Below, in pieces: positions 34,645-42,577 of a DNA stretch of 64,000 nt. The translations under genes and the position numbers were made by a program. Position 1 is the first letter of the stretch; each line of letters starts with the position of its first letter. Source of the DNA: Micromonospora luteifusca. GTDB lineage: Bacteria; Actinomycetota; Actinomycetes; Mycobacteriales; Micromonosporaceae. The stretch lies in contig NZ_JAFBBP010000001.1 of assembly GCF_016907275.1 (NCBI RefSeq), positions 1,783,501 through 1,847,500 of the forward strand. The letters are read 5' to 3'. The notes below the pieces were generated by a model that saw only the letters and a list, made by a program, of their open reading frames with translations, had not been told where the DNA came from and did no database searches.

Positions 34645-36093
34645 TCAGGACCGGTTACCGCTCCCCGGCGGGGCCGGCGGCGGCGCCCCTCCCGGCGGGC
34701 CGTAACCCGGCGGCGCGTAGCCGGACGGTGGGGGGTATCCACCACCGGGCGGGGCGTACCCCGGAGGTGGGGGGTATCCACCACCGGGTGGTGCGTACCC
34801 CGGAGGTGGGGGGTAACCGGACGGCGGCGCGTAACCAGCGCCGGGTGGCGGGTAACCGCCGGGGGGCTCCTGGTCGAGCAGGTGGTCCGGGACGTTGGCC
34901 GCCAGGGCCGCCTCTCGGCGGTACCGACGTCGGTTCCAGATCAGGAACGCCACCAGCCCCAACACCAGCACCAGCACCACGGCGACACCGATGACGATCA
35001 CCATGACCTGCTGGTCCGTGGGGCCACCACGGTCGCCGTGCTGGGTGACGTCGAACTCCTCGGCCGCGTCCGCGGTCTGCGTCGGCGCCGGGTCGGCGGT
35101 CGCGGCGGTCGGGTCGAGCAGCGGGTTCGCGGTGACCGGCGGCACGTTCGCGCTCAGTGCGGTCACCGGGTCGATCAGGCCGAAGCCGTACTGCGGGTCG
35201 CGGCCGGCGGGACCGGCGTCCCGGGCGGTGCGAATGATCCGGTTGATCACATTGGGGGCGTCGAGGTTCGGGTACTTCGATCGGATCAACGCGGCGATGC
35301 CGGCGACGATCGCCGTGGAGTCGGAGGTGCCGTCACCCCAGCCGTAGCCGTTGTCACGGCCGGCGTTGTAGATGTCATCACCGGGCGCGGCGATCACCGC
35401 CTCCGGACCCTGGACCGACCCGGACCAGAACCTGCCGCCCCGGGTCGTCCCGGTCACGGCGATCACGCCGGGGACGTTGGCGGGAGCATCGACCTTGGTG
35501 CTGCCCTTGGCGGTGTTGCCGGCGGCGACCACCACGACGACGTCGTGATCCAGGGCGTACTGGATGGCGCTGAGCTCTGCGGGGGTGGCGGCCGACGGCT
35601 TACCCAGTGACATGTTGATCACCTTGGCGCCACCGTCGACAGCCATCCGGATGCCGAGGCTGACCGGCGCAGCGTCATACGGCGCAGCCTCATCCCTGGA
35701 GGCGTCCAGTTTGATGGGCAGGATCTTCGCACCGGGGGCAATGCCGTCCACGCCGTCCGGGCTGGCGTTCGTCGCCGCGATGATGCCGGCCATGTGCGTG
35801 CCGTGCCCGTGCGTGTCGGTCCGTCCATCTCCGCTGCCGCCGTCACTGCGGCCACCTCGGAGCACCTGCCCCTTCAGGTCCGGGTGGTTGGCGTCGACGC
35901 CGGTGTCGAGCACGGCCACGACCACGCCCCGCCCGGTGGACAGCTTGTGCGCCTGCTCGATCCGCAGCTCGTCCACATACCACTGTTCGGCTCGCCGAGG
36001 TGCCGCGACCGCCGGCTGGGCGGCCCCCAGCACCAGGAGCCCCGCCAGCAGGCAGGCCGCGGCCGGTCGGATCGCTCCGACGTTCACTGTCAT
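34645..36093 (-). CDS. Type VII secretion-associated serine protease (mycosin-like, S8)
   Basis: The 482-residue subtilase has a signal peptide (cleavage near AVA-AP, residue 31) and catalytic Asp63 (VAVLDTGVD), His97 (HGHGTH), Asn193 (AAGN) and Ser257 (GDGTSDST). A C-terminal transmembrane helix at 363-386 is followed by about 95 residues of Pro/Gly/Tyr-rich repeats (GGGYPPPPGYAPP). The layout of periplasmic protease, TM helix and tail is that of mycosins, which process and stabilise ESX systems. The repeat tail is unusually long. GAGGA precedes ATG 36093; the previous gene ends 10 bases upstream. Confidence 0.87.
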   Translation of the reverse strand: MTVNVGAIRPAAACLLAGLLVLGAAQPAVAAPRRAEQWYVDELRIEQAHKLSTGRGVVVAVLDTGVDANHPDLKGQVLRGGRSDGGSGDGRTDTHGHGTHMAGIIAATNASPDGVDGIAPGAKILPIKLDASRDEAAPYDAAPVSLGIRMAVDGGAKVINMSLGKPSAATPAELSAIQYALDHDVVVVVAAGNTAKGSTKVDAPANVPGVIAVTGTTRGGRFWSGSVQGPEAVIAAPGDDIYNAGRDNGYGWGDGTSDSTAIVAGIAALIRSKYPNLDAPNVINRIIRTARDAGPAGRDPQYGFGLIDPVTALSANVPPVTANPLLDPTAATADPAPTQTADAAEEFDVTQHGDRGGPTDQQVMVIVIGVAVVLVLVLGLVAFLIWNRRRYRREAALAANVPDHLLDQEPPGGYPPPGAGYAPPSGYPPPPGYAPPGGGYPPPPGYAPPGGGYPPPSGYAPPGYGPPGGAPPPAPPGSGNRS

Positions 36094-36103
36094 CCGTTCG
36101 TCC

Positions 36104-37600
36104 TCATCGCAGGATGCCCGGGGACGCCCCGTCACCAGGACCCCACGGATCGTCGTCCTCAGTCAACCACGACGAGTGCTCCGAGCCCGTACCACCACCA
36201 CCGCCGTGCCCGGCACCGCCCGCGCCGCCCATCATGCCGCCGCCCATCCCGGCGCCCCCCATCCCGGCACCGCCACGCGCGCCGCCCGCCATGCCGGCGC
36301 CGGCGCCGGCCGCGCCCGCACCCGCGCCGGTGGCGGCGCGCAGCGCGTTCGCCGCGCTCGTCATCGGAGGCACCTTGCCGTTGCCGCCACCCACCATGCC
36401 GGGGATGCCACCCATGCCACCCACGCCGGCACCGCCGCCGGACCCGATCCCGCCGCCGGACCCGATCCCGCCGCCCGCACCAACGCCGCCACCGAAACCG
36501 CCGCCGGCGCCACCGAGGCCGGCACTGCCGAGGCCGCCACCCGCGCCGCCGTATCCGCCGCCAATGCTGCTGGGCGCGGCGCCAGCCAGACCGGTGCTGT
36601 AGCCGTCGTCGACACCCGGATATCCCGAACCGGTGGGCGGAGGTTTCAACGAACCGGCGCCGCCGCCGGTGGAGCCGTCGCCGAGCCCGCTGGACGGGGG
36701 CGGGGAGAACGGTCCCCCCTTGGACGTCGGCCCGCCAGTGAGGTCGGCGCCGATGCCGGGCGGCCTGCTGCCGATGTCCGGACCACCGCCGGTGTCGAAC
36801 CCGCCGCCGATGTTGGGTCGTCCGTTCGGCGGCACCCGATCGTCGGGTCGGAAGTCGTCCGAAATCCTCTCAGGGGGCTCCGGAGGCGGCGCTTCGCCCA
36901 CCACCAGCTTCGGACGCTCGGAGTACACGGCCGCGGGCAGCGGGGACATCGCCGTGTTCGCCGCCTGCTGGTTGTCCTTGTACCAGTTGTCGAGATGGTC
37001 CTTGGTGTCCCACCAGCCGCCCCGCTTGTGGTCGTCGGCCTGGCCGTCGACCTTCATGGTCGCCTCCAGGTCGTCGGCCTTGTCGCGGAACGCGCCATCG
37101 GCGTACGACCCGGGGTTGCTCTGGTAGTCCTTGCGCAGCGCGGCGAGGAAGCCCGACGCGCTCTCGCCGTCCCGGGCGTCGCCGAGGTCGGTGCCGTTGG
37201 GCAGGCTCCAGTTGTTGATGCCGAAGTCGTCCATCAGCGGGACCGGGATCGTGGCGACCACCTTGCGGATGTCCGTCTCGATCCGCGCCAACGCGCCGCT
37301 GACGTTCGTCGAATCGGTGATCAGATCCTCGATCTGCTTACCGATCTGACCCAGATGCTCGCGGTAGGCGTCACCGCCGCTGCCCTTCCAACCGGCGAGC
37401 ATCCCGGGCAGGCCACCGACGTGCGGGCGCTCCTGACCTGTGGCGATCGGGCCGACGAACGATCGGCCGACGAGCGCGTCCCGCAGCTGCGTCAGGCCGG
37501 AGGAGAGGTTGCCCCACCCCTGCCCGACCGATCCGACCGTCTCCGGGTCGGCGGAGAGCGTCACCTCGCGGACGCACCGCTCCCAGCTTCCTTCAGCCAT
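36104..37600 (-). CDS. WXG-fold N-terminus with long Gly-rich C-terminus, ESX-type protein
   Basis: The 498-residue protein has a helical N-terminal half including Trp71-Lys-Gly73 (AGWKGSGGDAYREHL), the WXG turn with a downstream Tyr, as in WXG100/PPE-like ESX substrates. The region 230-345 is Pro-rich; 345-475 is almost only Gly, Ala, Met and Ser (PE_PGRS-like composition). The C-terminus ends SSWLTEDDDPWG..., resembling the terminal motif of other actinobacterial Gly/Pro-rich WXG proteins. GAGGGGGAC precedes ATG 37600. It is the middle gene of a tight operon ahead of the mycosin. Confidence 0.8.
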   Translation of the reverse strand: MAEGSWERCVREVTLSADPETVGSVGQGWGNLSSGLTQLRDALVGRSFVGPIATGQERPHVGGLPGMLAGWKGSGGDAYREHLGQIGKQIEDLITDSTNVSGALARIETDIRKVVATIPVPLMDDFGINNWSLPNGTDLGDARDGESASGFLAALRKDYQSNPGSYADGAFRDKADDLEATMKVDGQADDHKRGGWWDTKDHLDNWYKDNQQAANTAMSPLPAAVYSERPKLVVGEAPPPEPPERISDDFRPDDRVPPNGRPNIGGGFDTGGGPDIGSRPPGIGADLTGGPTSKGGPFSPPPSSGLGDGSTGGGAGSLKPPPTGSGYPGVDDGYSTGLAGAAPSSIGGGYGGAGGGLGSAGLGGAGGGFGGGVGAGGGIGSGGGIGSGGGAGVGGMGGIPGMVGGGNGKVPPMTSAANALRAATGAGAGAAGAGAGMAGGARGGAGMGGAGMGGGMMGGAGGAGHGGGGGTGSEHSSWLTEDDDPWGPGDGASPGILR

Positions 37601-37610
37601 GACGTCCCCC

Positions 37611-38051
37611 TCAGGCCGTGTACGGGTAGGTGGGCGCGCCGCCGGCAGCAGGCGGCGGCGCCGCCGACTCGAGCAGCCGCTCGATCTCCTTGCCGGTGGC
37701 GGCGTTGCGCGCTTCGGTGTTACGGAACGCCTTGGCGATGTCCTCGGTGCCCTGCTTCAGCCCGGCGAGATTCTGGGAGAGCGTCCTGAGGTGCATCTCC
37801 ATGTTGGCCGTGGAAGTGGTCAGCGCCTGCCACTGCATGCGGGCGTCCTCGTAGGCGCCGAAGGGGGTGCCGTTCGGGACGGTCTGGGCGTTGTTGCTGT
37901 CGCCCTTCATCCGCTCCTTGACGCGTTCCATCTCGTAAAGGATGGTGTCGTCGACGTACTGCTTCAGCCGCTCGACGTACGCCGCCGCGGCGTCCAGGTC
38001 CTCGACGCTGACTTGTAGATCGCCGGTGTTCGGCGGCGGAATGGTCCCCAT
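37611..38051 (-). CDS. Small helical ESX/WXG100-superfamily-like protein
   Basis: The 146-residue, nearly all-helical protein (VEDLDAAAAYVERLKQYVDDTI...MEMHLRTLSQNLAGLKQGTEDIAKAF) has a short Pro/Gly-rich tail. Size, helical hairpin pattern and neighbours suggest a WXG100-superfamily partner of the next gene, although no WXG tripeptide is present (MQWQAL takes the turn region). The start ATG 38051 has GGAGGAAG. It opens the three-gene operon; gaps to the next genes are 10 bases each. Function is inferred from context. Confidence 0.7.
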   Translation of the reverse strand: MGTIPPPNTGDLQVSVEDLDAAAAYVERLKQYVDDTILYEMERVKERMKGDSNNAQTVPNGTPFGAYEDARMQWQALTTSTANMEMHLRTLSQNLAGLKQGTEDIAKAFRNTEARNAATGKEIERLLESAAPPPAAGGAPTYPYTA

Positions 38052-38218
38052 CAGCTTCCTCCCCCGTTCCCGACCCACCGGGTCGGTCCATGTCAGACGC
38101 AGCGTATCGAGTCTGACCCAGTCGGGGCAGCCCCAGCCACCGTCACACCGCGCAGTCGTCGTCGATGCCGACGAGGGTCGCGGGGTCGACCGTTGCGGGC
38201 TGTGCAGGCCGACCAGCG

Positions 38219-38249
38219 CCAACGGGCCCGCGAGACGCGGACCCGTTGG
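38219..38249 (-). terminator. Terminator between TIGR03960 gene and type VII-like operon
   Basis: Arms 38219-38231 and 38237-38249 form a 13-bp stem with one mismatch and a 5-base loop, 62 bases after the radical SAM stop codon on the minus strand. It isolates the downstream operon, so that operon needs its own promoter within about 38052-38218. Confidence 0.7.
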
Positions 38250-38311
38250 GTGACATGTCGGATGTGGAGTTTAGTGGTGCATCGCCGCCCGGCGCTGCCC
38301 TGGACGGGCGG

Positions 38312-40360
38312 TCAGTGGGAGTGGCCGGCTGCCGGGACCTTCATGCCGCTGCCGCCCAACGGGGTGAGCGGCAGCAGCTTCTTACCGGTGGGGCCGATCT
38401 GGATCTCGGTGTCCATCGATGGGCAGACGCCGCAGTCGAAACAGGGCGTCCACCGGCAGTCGTCCTGCTCGAACTCGCTGACCGAGTCCTGCCAGTCCTG
38501 CCAGAGCCAGTCCTTGTCCAGGCCCGAGTCCAGGTGGTCCCAGGGCAGGACCTCCAGCTCCTCGCGCTGCCGGGTGGTGTACCAGTCGAGGTCCACCCCG
38601 AACGCGGGCAGCGTCTCAGCAGCCGCGTCGACCCAGCGCTGGTACGAGAAGTGCTCGCTCCAACCGTCGAAGCGACCGCCGTTCTCCCACACCTTGCGGA
38701 TCACCGAGCCGACCCGACGGTCGCCCCGGGAGAGCAGCCCCTCGATCAGCGACGGCTCGCCGTCGTGGTAGCGGTAGCCGATGGCCCGGCCCAGCGAGCG
38801 GTCCGAGTTGATCGCCTGCTTGAGGATCTTCAGCCGGTGGTCGATGACCTCCGGACGCTCCATCGACGCCCATTGGAAGGGGGTGTGCGGCTTCGGCACG
38901 AACCCACCGATGGAGACCGTGCAGCGGATGTCCTTGGAGCCGGTGGCGGCCCGACCGGCCTTGATCACCTCGTGGGCCATCTCCGCGATCTCGAGGACGT
39001 CCTCGTCGGTCTCGGTGGGCAGGCCGCACATGAAGTAGAGCTTCACCTGCCGCCAGCCGTTGGTGTACGCGGTGACGACGGTGCGGATCAGGTCTTCCTT
39101 CGTCACCATCTTGTTGATGACCTTGCGGATCCGCTCCGATCCGCCCTCCGGGGCGAAGGTCAGGCCGGTCCGCCGCCCGTTGCGGGACAGCTCCTGCGCG
39201 AGGTCGATGTTGAAGGCGTCCACCCGGGTCGACGGCAGCGACAGCGAGACGTTCGTGCCCGCGTACTGCTCGGCGAGGCCCGAGCACATGTCACCGATCT
39301 CGGAGTGGTCGGCCGAGGAGAGCGACAGCAGGCCCACCTCGTTGAAGCCGGAGAACTCCAGGCCCTCGCGGACCATCTGGCCGACCGTGGTGATGGACCG
39401 TTCCCGCACCGGACGGGTGATCATGCCCGCCTGGCAGAACCGGCATCCCCGGGTGCAGCCCCGGAAGATCTCCACCGCGTACCGCTCGTGCACCGTCTCG
39501 GCCAGCGGGACGAGGGGCTTCTTCGGGTACGGCCAGGCGTCCAGGTCCATCGTCGTGCGCTTGTGCACCCGGAACGGCACGTCCGCCCGGTTCGGCACGA
39601 CCCGCTGGATCCGCCCGTCCGGGAGGTAGTCGATGTCGTAGAAGCGCGGCACGTAGACGCTCTCGGTCCGCGCCAGCCGCAGCAGCAACTCGTCGCGGCC
39701 ACCCGGGGAGCCCTCGGCCTTCCACTCCCGGACGATCGCGGTGATCTCCAGAACCGCTTCCTCGCCGTCGCCGAGGACCGCGGCGTCGATGAAGTCGGCG
39801 ATCGGCTCCGGGTTGAACGCGGCGTGCCCGCCGGCCAGGATCACCGGGTCGGCGTCGGTGCGGTCGGCCGCCAGCATCGGGATGCCGGCCAGGTCGATCG
39901 CGGTGAGCATGTTGGTGTAACCGAGCTCGGTGGAGAAGGAGATGCCGAACACGTCGAAGTCGCGGACCGCCCGGTGCGCGTCGACGGTGAACTGCGGCAC
40001 GCCGTGCGTGCGCATCAGGGTCTCCAGGTCCGGCCAGACCGCGTACGTCCGCTCGGCGAGGGTGTCGGGCAGCTCGTTGAGCACCTCGTAGAGGATCTGC
40101 ACGCCCTGGTTGGGCAGGCCCACCTCGTAGGCGTCGGGATACATCAGTGCCCAGCGCACGGTGGCCGCGCCCCAGTCCTTGGTCACGGCGCCCAGCTCGC
40201 CCCCGACATATTGGATGGGCTTGGAGACCTGGGGCAGCAGCGGCTCGAGCTGGGACCAGACCGACGGCTCCAGGTCGCGGCGCTGCGTCAGAGGCGCCGA
40301 GCTGGAGTCGTCGCGAGAGTCGGTCGCGGCCGCGCGCGGCGTCGGGGACGTGGCACTCAT
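38312..40360 (-). CDS. TIGR03960 family B12-binding radical SAM protein
   Basis: The 682-residue protein has an N-terminal B12-binding-like region (YPDAYEVGLPNQGVQILYEVLN), the radical SAM cluster motif RGCTRGCRFCQAGM (CxxxCxxC), GGSERIR-type substrate segments, and C-terminal Cys residues (CFDCGVCPSMD) suggesting a second metal site. The product is unknown. It is usually adjacent or fused to the TIGR03936 protein, which here lies 3.8 kb downstream. ATG 40360 begins MSATSPTPRAAA. It is divergent from a Pro-rich membrane protein across 78 bases. Confidence 0.93.
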   Translation of the reverse strand: MSATSPTPRAAATDSRDDSSSAPLTQRRDLEPSVWSQLEPLLPQVSKPIQYVGGELGAVTKDWGAATVRWALMYPDAYEVGLPNQGVQILYEVLNELPDTLAERTYAVWPDLETLMRTHGVPQFTVDAHRAVRDFDVFGISFSTELGYTNMLTAIDLAGIPMLAADRTDADPVILAGGHAAFNPEPIADFIDAAVLGDGEEAVLEITAIVREWKAEGSPGGRDELLLRLARTESVYVPRFYDIDYLPDGRIQRVVPNRADVPFRVHKRTTMDLDAWPYPKKPLVPLAETVHERYAVEIFRGCTRGCRFCQAGMITRPVRERSITTVGQMVREGLEFSGFNEVGLLSLSSADHSEIGDMCSGLAEQYAGTNVSLSLPSTRVDAFNIDLAQELSRNGRRTGLTFAPEGGSERIRKVINKMVTKEDLIRTVVTAYTNGWRQVKLYFMCGLPTETDEDVLEIAEMAHEVIKAGRAATGSKDIRCTVSIGGFVPKPHTPFQWASMERPEVIDHRLKILKQAINSDRSLGRAIGYRYHDGEPSLIEGLLSRGDRRVGSVIRKVWENGGRFDGWSEHFSYQRWVDAAAETLPAFGVDLDWYTTRQREELEVLPWDHLDSGLDKDWLWQDWQDSVSEFEQDDCRWTPCFDCGVCPSMDTEIQIGPTGKKLLPLTPLGGSGMKVPAAGHSH

Positions 40361-40438
40361 GATGCCCAAGGGTACGCGCCCGCCCGGCGGTGGCGGCACG
40401 GTACTAACCTCGGACCGGCGCGAGAGGAGATTGCCGCG

Positions 40439-41785
40439 ATGCCCGAGCCCCAGCCGGGAGCACGGCCGGCCGACGGGAGCACCCCGGGCGCGGAGCCGGA
40501 CCGGGATCCGGCGGCCGCCGACGAGCCGACCTCCCCACCCGTACCCTCGGACCAGCCGGAACCCTCGGCGCAGCCCGACACTCCCGACCAGCCGGAAGCC
40601 TCGGACCGGCCGGAACCCCCGACGCAGCCCGACACTCCGGAGCAGCCGGAACCCTCGGACCAGCCGGAACCCCCGACGCAGCCGGAGACTCCGGAGCAGC
40701 CGAAATCCTCGGGCCAGTCCGAGGCCGCCGCCACCGTGGAGGCCCCGGCGCCCAGGTGGAGCGGCTCGGCGCCGGTGCCGCCGCCGCTGCCGCGCCGACC
40801 GGTCTGGGGCGAGTCGGCCGAGCCGACCCCGCCGCCGCCCGTGCCGGTCGGCTCGCCGGAGCACCAGACCCCGGTCGACCCGTGGGCCGGTGTGGACACC
40901 GGCGGCTGGGACCTGCCGTCCGCCGAGTTGCCCCCGCTGCCCCCGACAGTGCCCTACCCGACGCCGCCGGCGACCCGGCAGTGGTCCGGTCCGCCCGCTC
41001 CCCCGGTCGGGTCGCACCCGGTGTCTCCGGCGGTCGGGTCGCATCCGGTGTCTCCGGCGGCCGCCCCAAGGCCACCACAGGTCACCGGGCCGCGGATCCC
41101 GGCCCGGCCGATGTCGCCGCCCGCACCGCCGCCGGCAGCGCCGAAGCAGCGCCGGGGCCGTCGATCCGCCACGCCGCCGGTGGCGCCGCCGCCGGGCTGG
41201 CAGGCCCCCAAGGGGTACGTGCCGGTGCCGGTGCGCCGACGTCGCCGCTGGCCGTGGTTCCTGCTGCTCACCCTGGCCTGCTGCTGTGGCTGCCCCGCCT
41301 ACTACGGGTTCCCGATCTCGGCCCAGTACCCGGCCCAGGCCGCACTGCCCGCACAGGTGGACGACCTGAGCCTGCGCCAGGACAACCGCAGCGCGGAGAC
41401 CGCCCAGCAACTGGAGAGCGAGGTCCGCAAGGAGCACTGGCTGGCCGAGGACACCTTCGCCGGTGTCTACTCCACCTCACATGGCAAGCAGGTGACGGTC
41501 TTCGGCGGCACCGGCTTCCGGCTGAACCCGGAGTCCGACGCGGACGCCGAGATCAGCCGGCTCACCGAGCGCTACGCGCTGGACGCCCCCGAGAGCGTGG
41601 ACACCGGTGTGCGGGGCCGGCACGAACGATGCGCGGTCGGCCGGTCCGATGGCGGCGACGTGGTGGTCTGCACCTCGGTTGACTACGGCAGCATCGCCAC
41701 CGGGGTGTTCACCCGGCTCTCCGTCGCCGACAGTGCCGCCCTGCTGGCCACCCTGCGCGCTCAGATCGTCCAGCCCAAGGGCTGA
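40439..41785 (+). CDS. Pro-rich single-pass membrane protein with FGGT extracytoplasmic domain
   Basis: The 448-residue protein has about 270 disordered residues including three copies of an 18-residue unit like QPDTPEQPEPSDQPEPPT. A basic cluster (VPVRRRRRW) precedes one transmembrane helix (PWFLLLTLACCCGCPAYYGF), then about 145 extracytoplasmic residues with VTVFGGTGFRLNPESD and paired Cys (RCAVGRS...VVCTSVDYGS). The C-terminal domain is clearly related to that of the protein at 59503-60189. The function is unknown. ATG 40439 has GAGAGGAGA upstream. Confidence 0.8.
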   Translation: MPEPQPGARPADGSTPGAEPDRDPAAADEPTSPPVPSDQPEPSAQPDTPDQPEASDRPEPPTQPDTPEQPEPSDQPEPPTQPETPEQPKSSGQSEAAATVEAPAPRWSGSAPVPPPLPRRPVWGESAEPTPPPPVPVGSPEHQTPVDPWAGVDTGGWDLPSAELPPLPPTVPYPTPPATRQWSGPPAPPVGSHPVSPAVGSHPVSPAAAPRPPQVTGPRIPARPMSPPAPPPAAPKQRRGRRSATPPVAPPPGWQAPKGYVPVPVRRRRRWPWFLLLTLACCCGCPAYYGFPISAQYPAQAALPAQVDDLSLRQDNRSAETAQQLESEVRKEHWLAEDTFAGVYSTSHGKQVTVFGGTGFRLNPESDADAEISRLTERYALDAPESVDTGVRGRHERCAVGRSDGGDVVVCTSVDYGSIATGVFTRLSVADSAALLATLRAQIVQPKG

Positions 41786-41792
41786 CGTCGGA

Positions 41793-42482
41793 TCAGGCCT
41801 CGCGGATCGGGTCCGGGTGGGCGCGCGGCGGTGCGTAGCGGGGGACGTACTCCTGGCCGGTGAGCTTCTGGATCTCACTCATCATCTCGTCGGTCATCTG
41901 CCGCAGCGAGGCGCGGTCGGTCGGCCGACCGGTGAAGTCCAGTGGCTTGCCGAACCGAATGGTGATCTTGGCAGTGCCGGGACGGGGCACCCGGGCGCCG
42001 ATCGGCTGCGCCTTGTCCGTGCCGATCATGCCGACCGGAATGATCGGCACGCCGGTGGACGTCGCCAGCCGGACCGCCCCGGTCCGCCCCCGGTAGAGCC
42101 TCCCGTCCGGCGAGCGGGTGCCCTCCGGGTAGACCACCACCAGGTCACCGCCCTTGAGCGCCGGGATCGCCGCGTCGAACGCGGACAGCGCCGCCCGACC
42201 GCCGCCCCGTTCGACCGGGATGGCACCCAGGCCGGTGAGGACGAACTTGGAGATCGCGCCCTTCACGCCGGCGCCCTTGAAATACTCCGACTTCGCCCAG
42301 AACGCCAGATGCCGGGGCACGACCGTGCCGAGGAACAGCTCGTCGGCCACCGAGAGGTGGTTGCCGGCGAAGATCGCGCCGCCGGTCTGCGGCACGTTCT
42401 CCAGCCCCTCCACGGTCGGGCGGAACGCCAACCGCAGCGTGGGCCCCACGGCGAGCTTGCCGATGGTGTAGAGCAGGGGCAC
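41793..42482 (-). CDS. Lysophospholipid (1-acylglycerol-3-phosphate) acyltransferase family
   Basis: The 229-residue protein has the PlsC motifs I GNHLSVADELFLG (HX4D), III VVVYPEGTRSPDG and a downstream IIPVGMIGT. It transfers an acyl chain to a lysophosphatidate-type lipid at the inner membrane face. GTG 42482 has a strong GGAGGACCA ribosome binding site, so the longer ORF beginning at 42581 is rejected. It lies downstream of ileS on the same strand with 95 bases between, possibly cotranscribed. Confidence 0.92.
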   Translation of the reverse strand: MPLLYTIGKLAVGPTLRLAFRPTVEGLENVPQTGGAIFAGNHLSVADELFLGTVVPRHLAFWAKSEYFKGAGVKGAISKFVLTGLGAIPVERGGGRAALSAFDAAIPALKGGDLVVVYPEGTRSPDGRLYRGRTGAVRLATSTGVPIIPVGMIGTDKAQPIGARVPRPGTAKITIRFGKPLDFTGRPTDRASLRQMTDEMMSEIQKLTGQEYVPRYAPPRAHPDPIREA

Positions 42483-42577
42483 TGGTCCTCCGGCAGATGA
42501 GGTGCGGACAGGCGGTGTCACGGTAGCGGACGCCTCCACACCTCGCAGACAGAGGTGGTGAGGCGCCCGCACCTTCC

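Noticed and set aside
34645..38051. Complete type VII secretion system
   Set aside because: No EccA-E component is encoded in the window; only substrate-like and protease components are visible.
38165..40438. Long plus-strand extension upstream of the Pro-rich membrane protein
   Set aside because: It is antisense to the TIGR03960 gene. ATG 40439 has its own ribosome binding site and begins the real protein.
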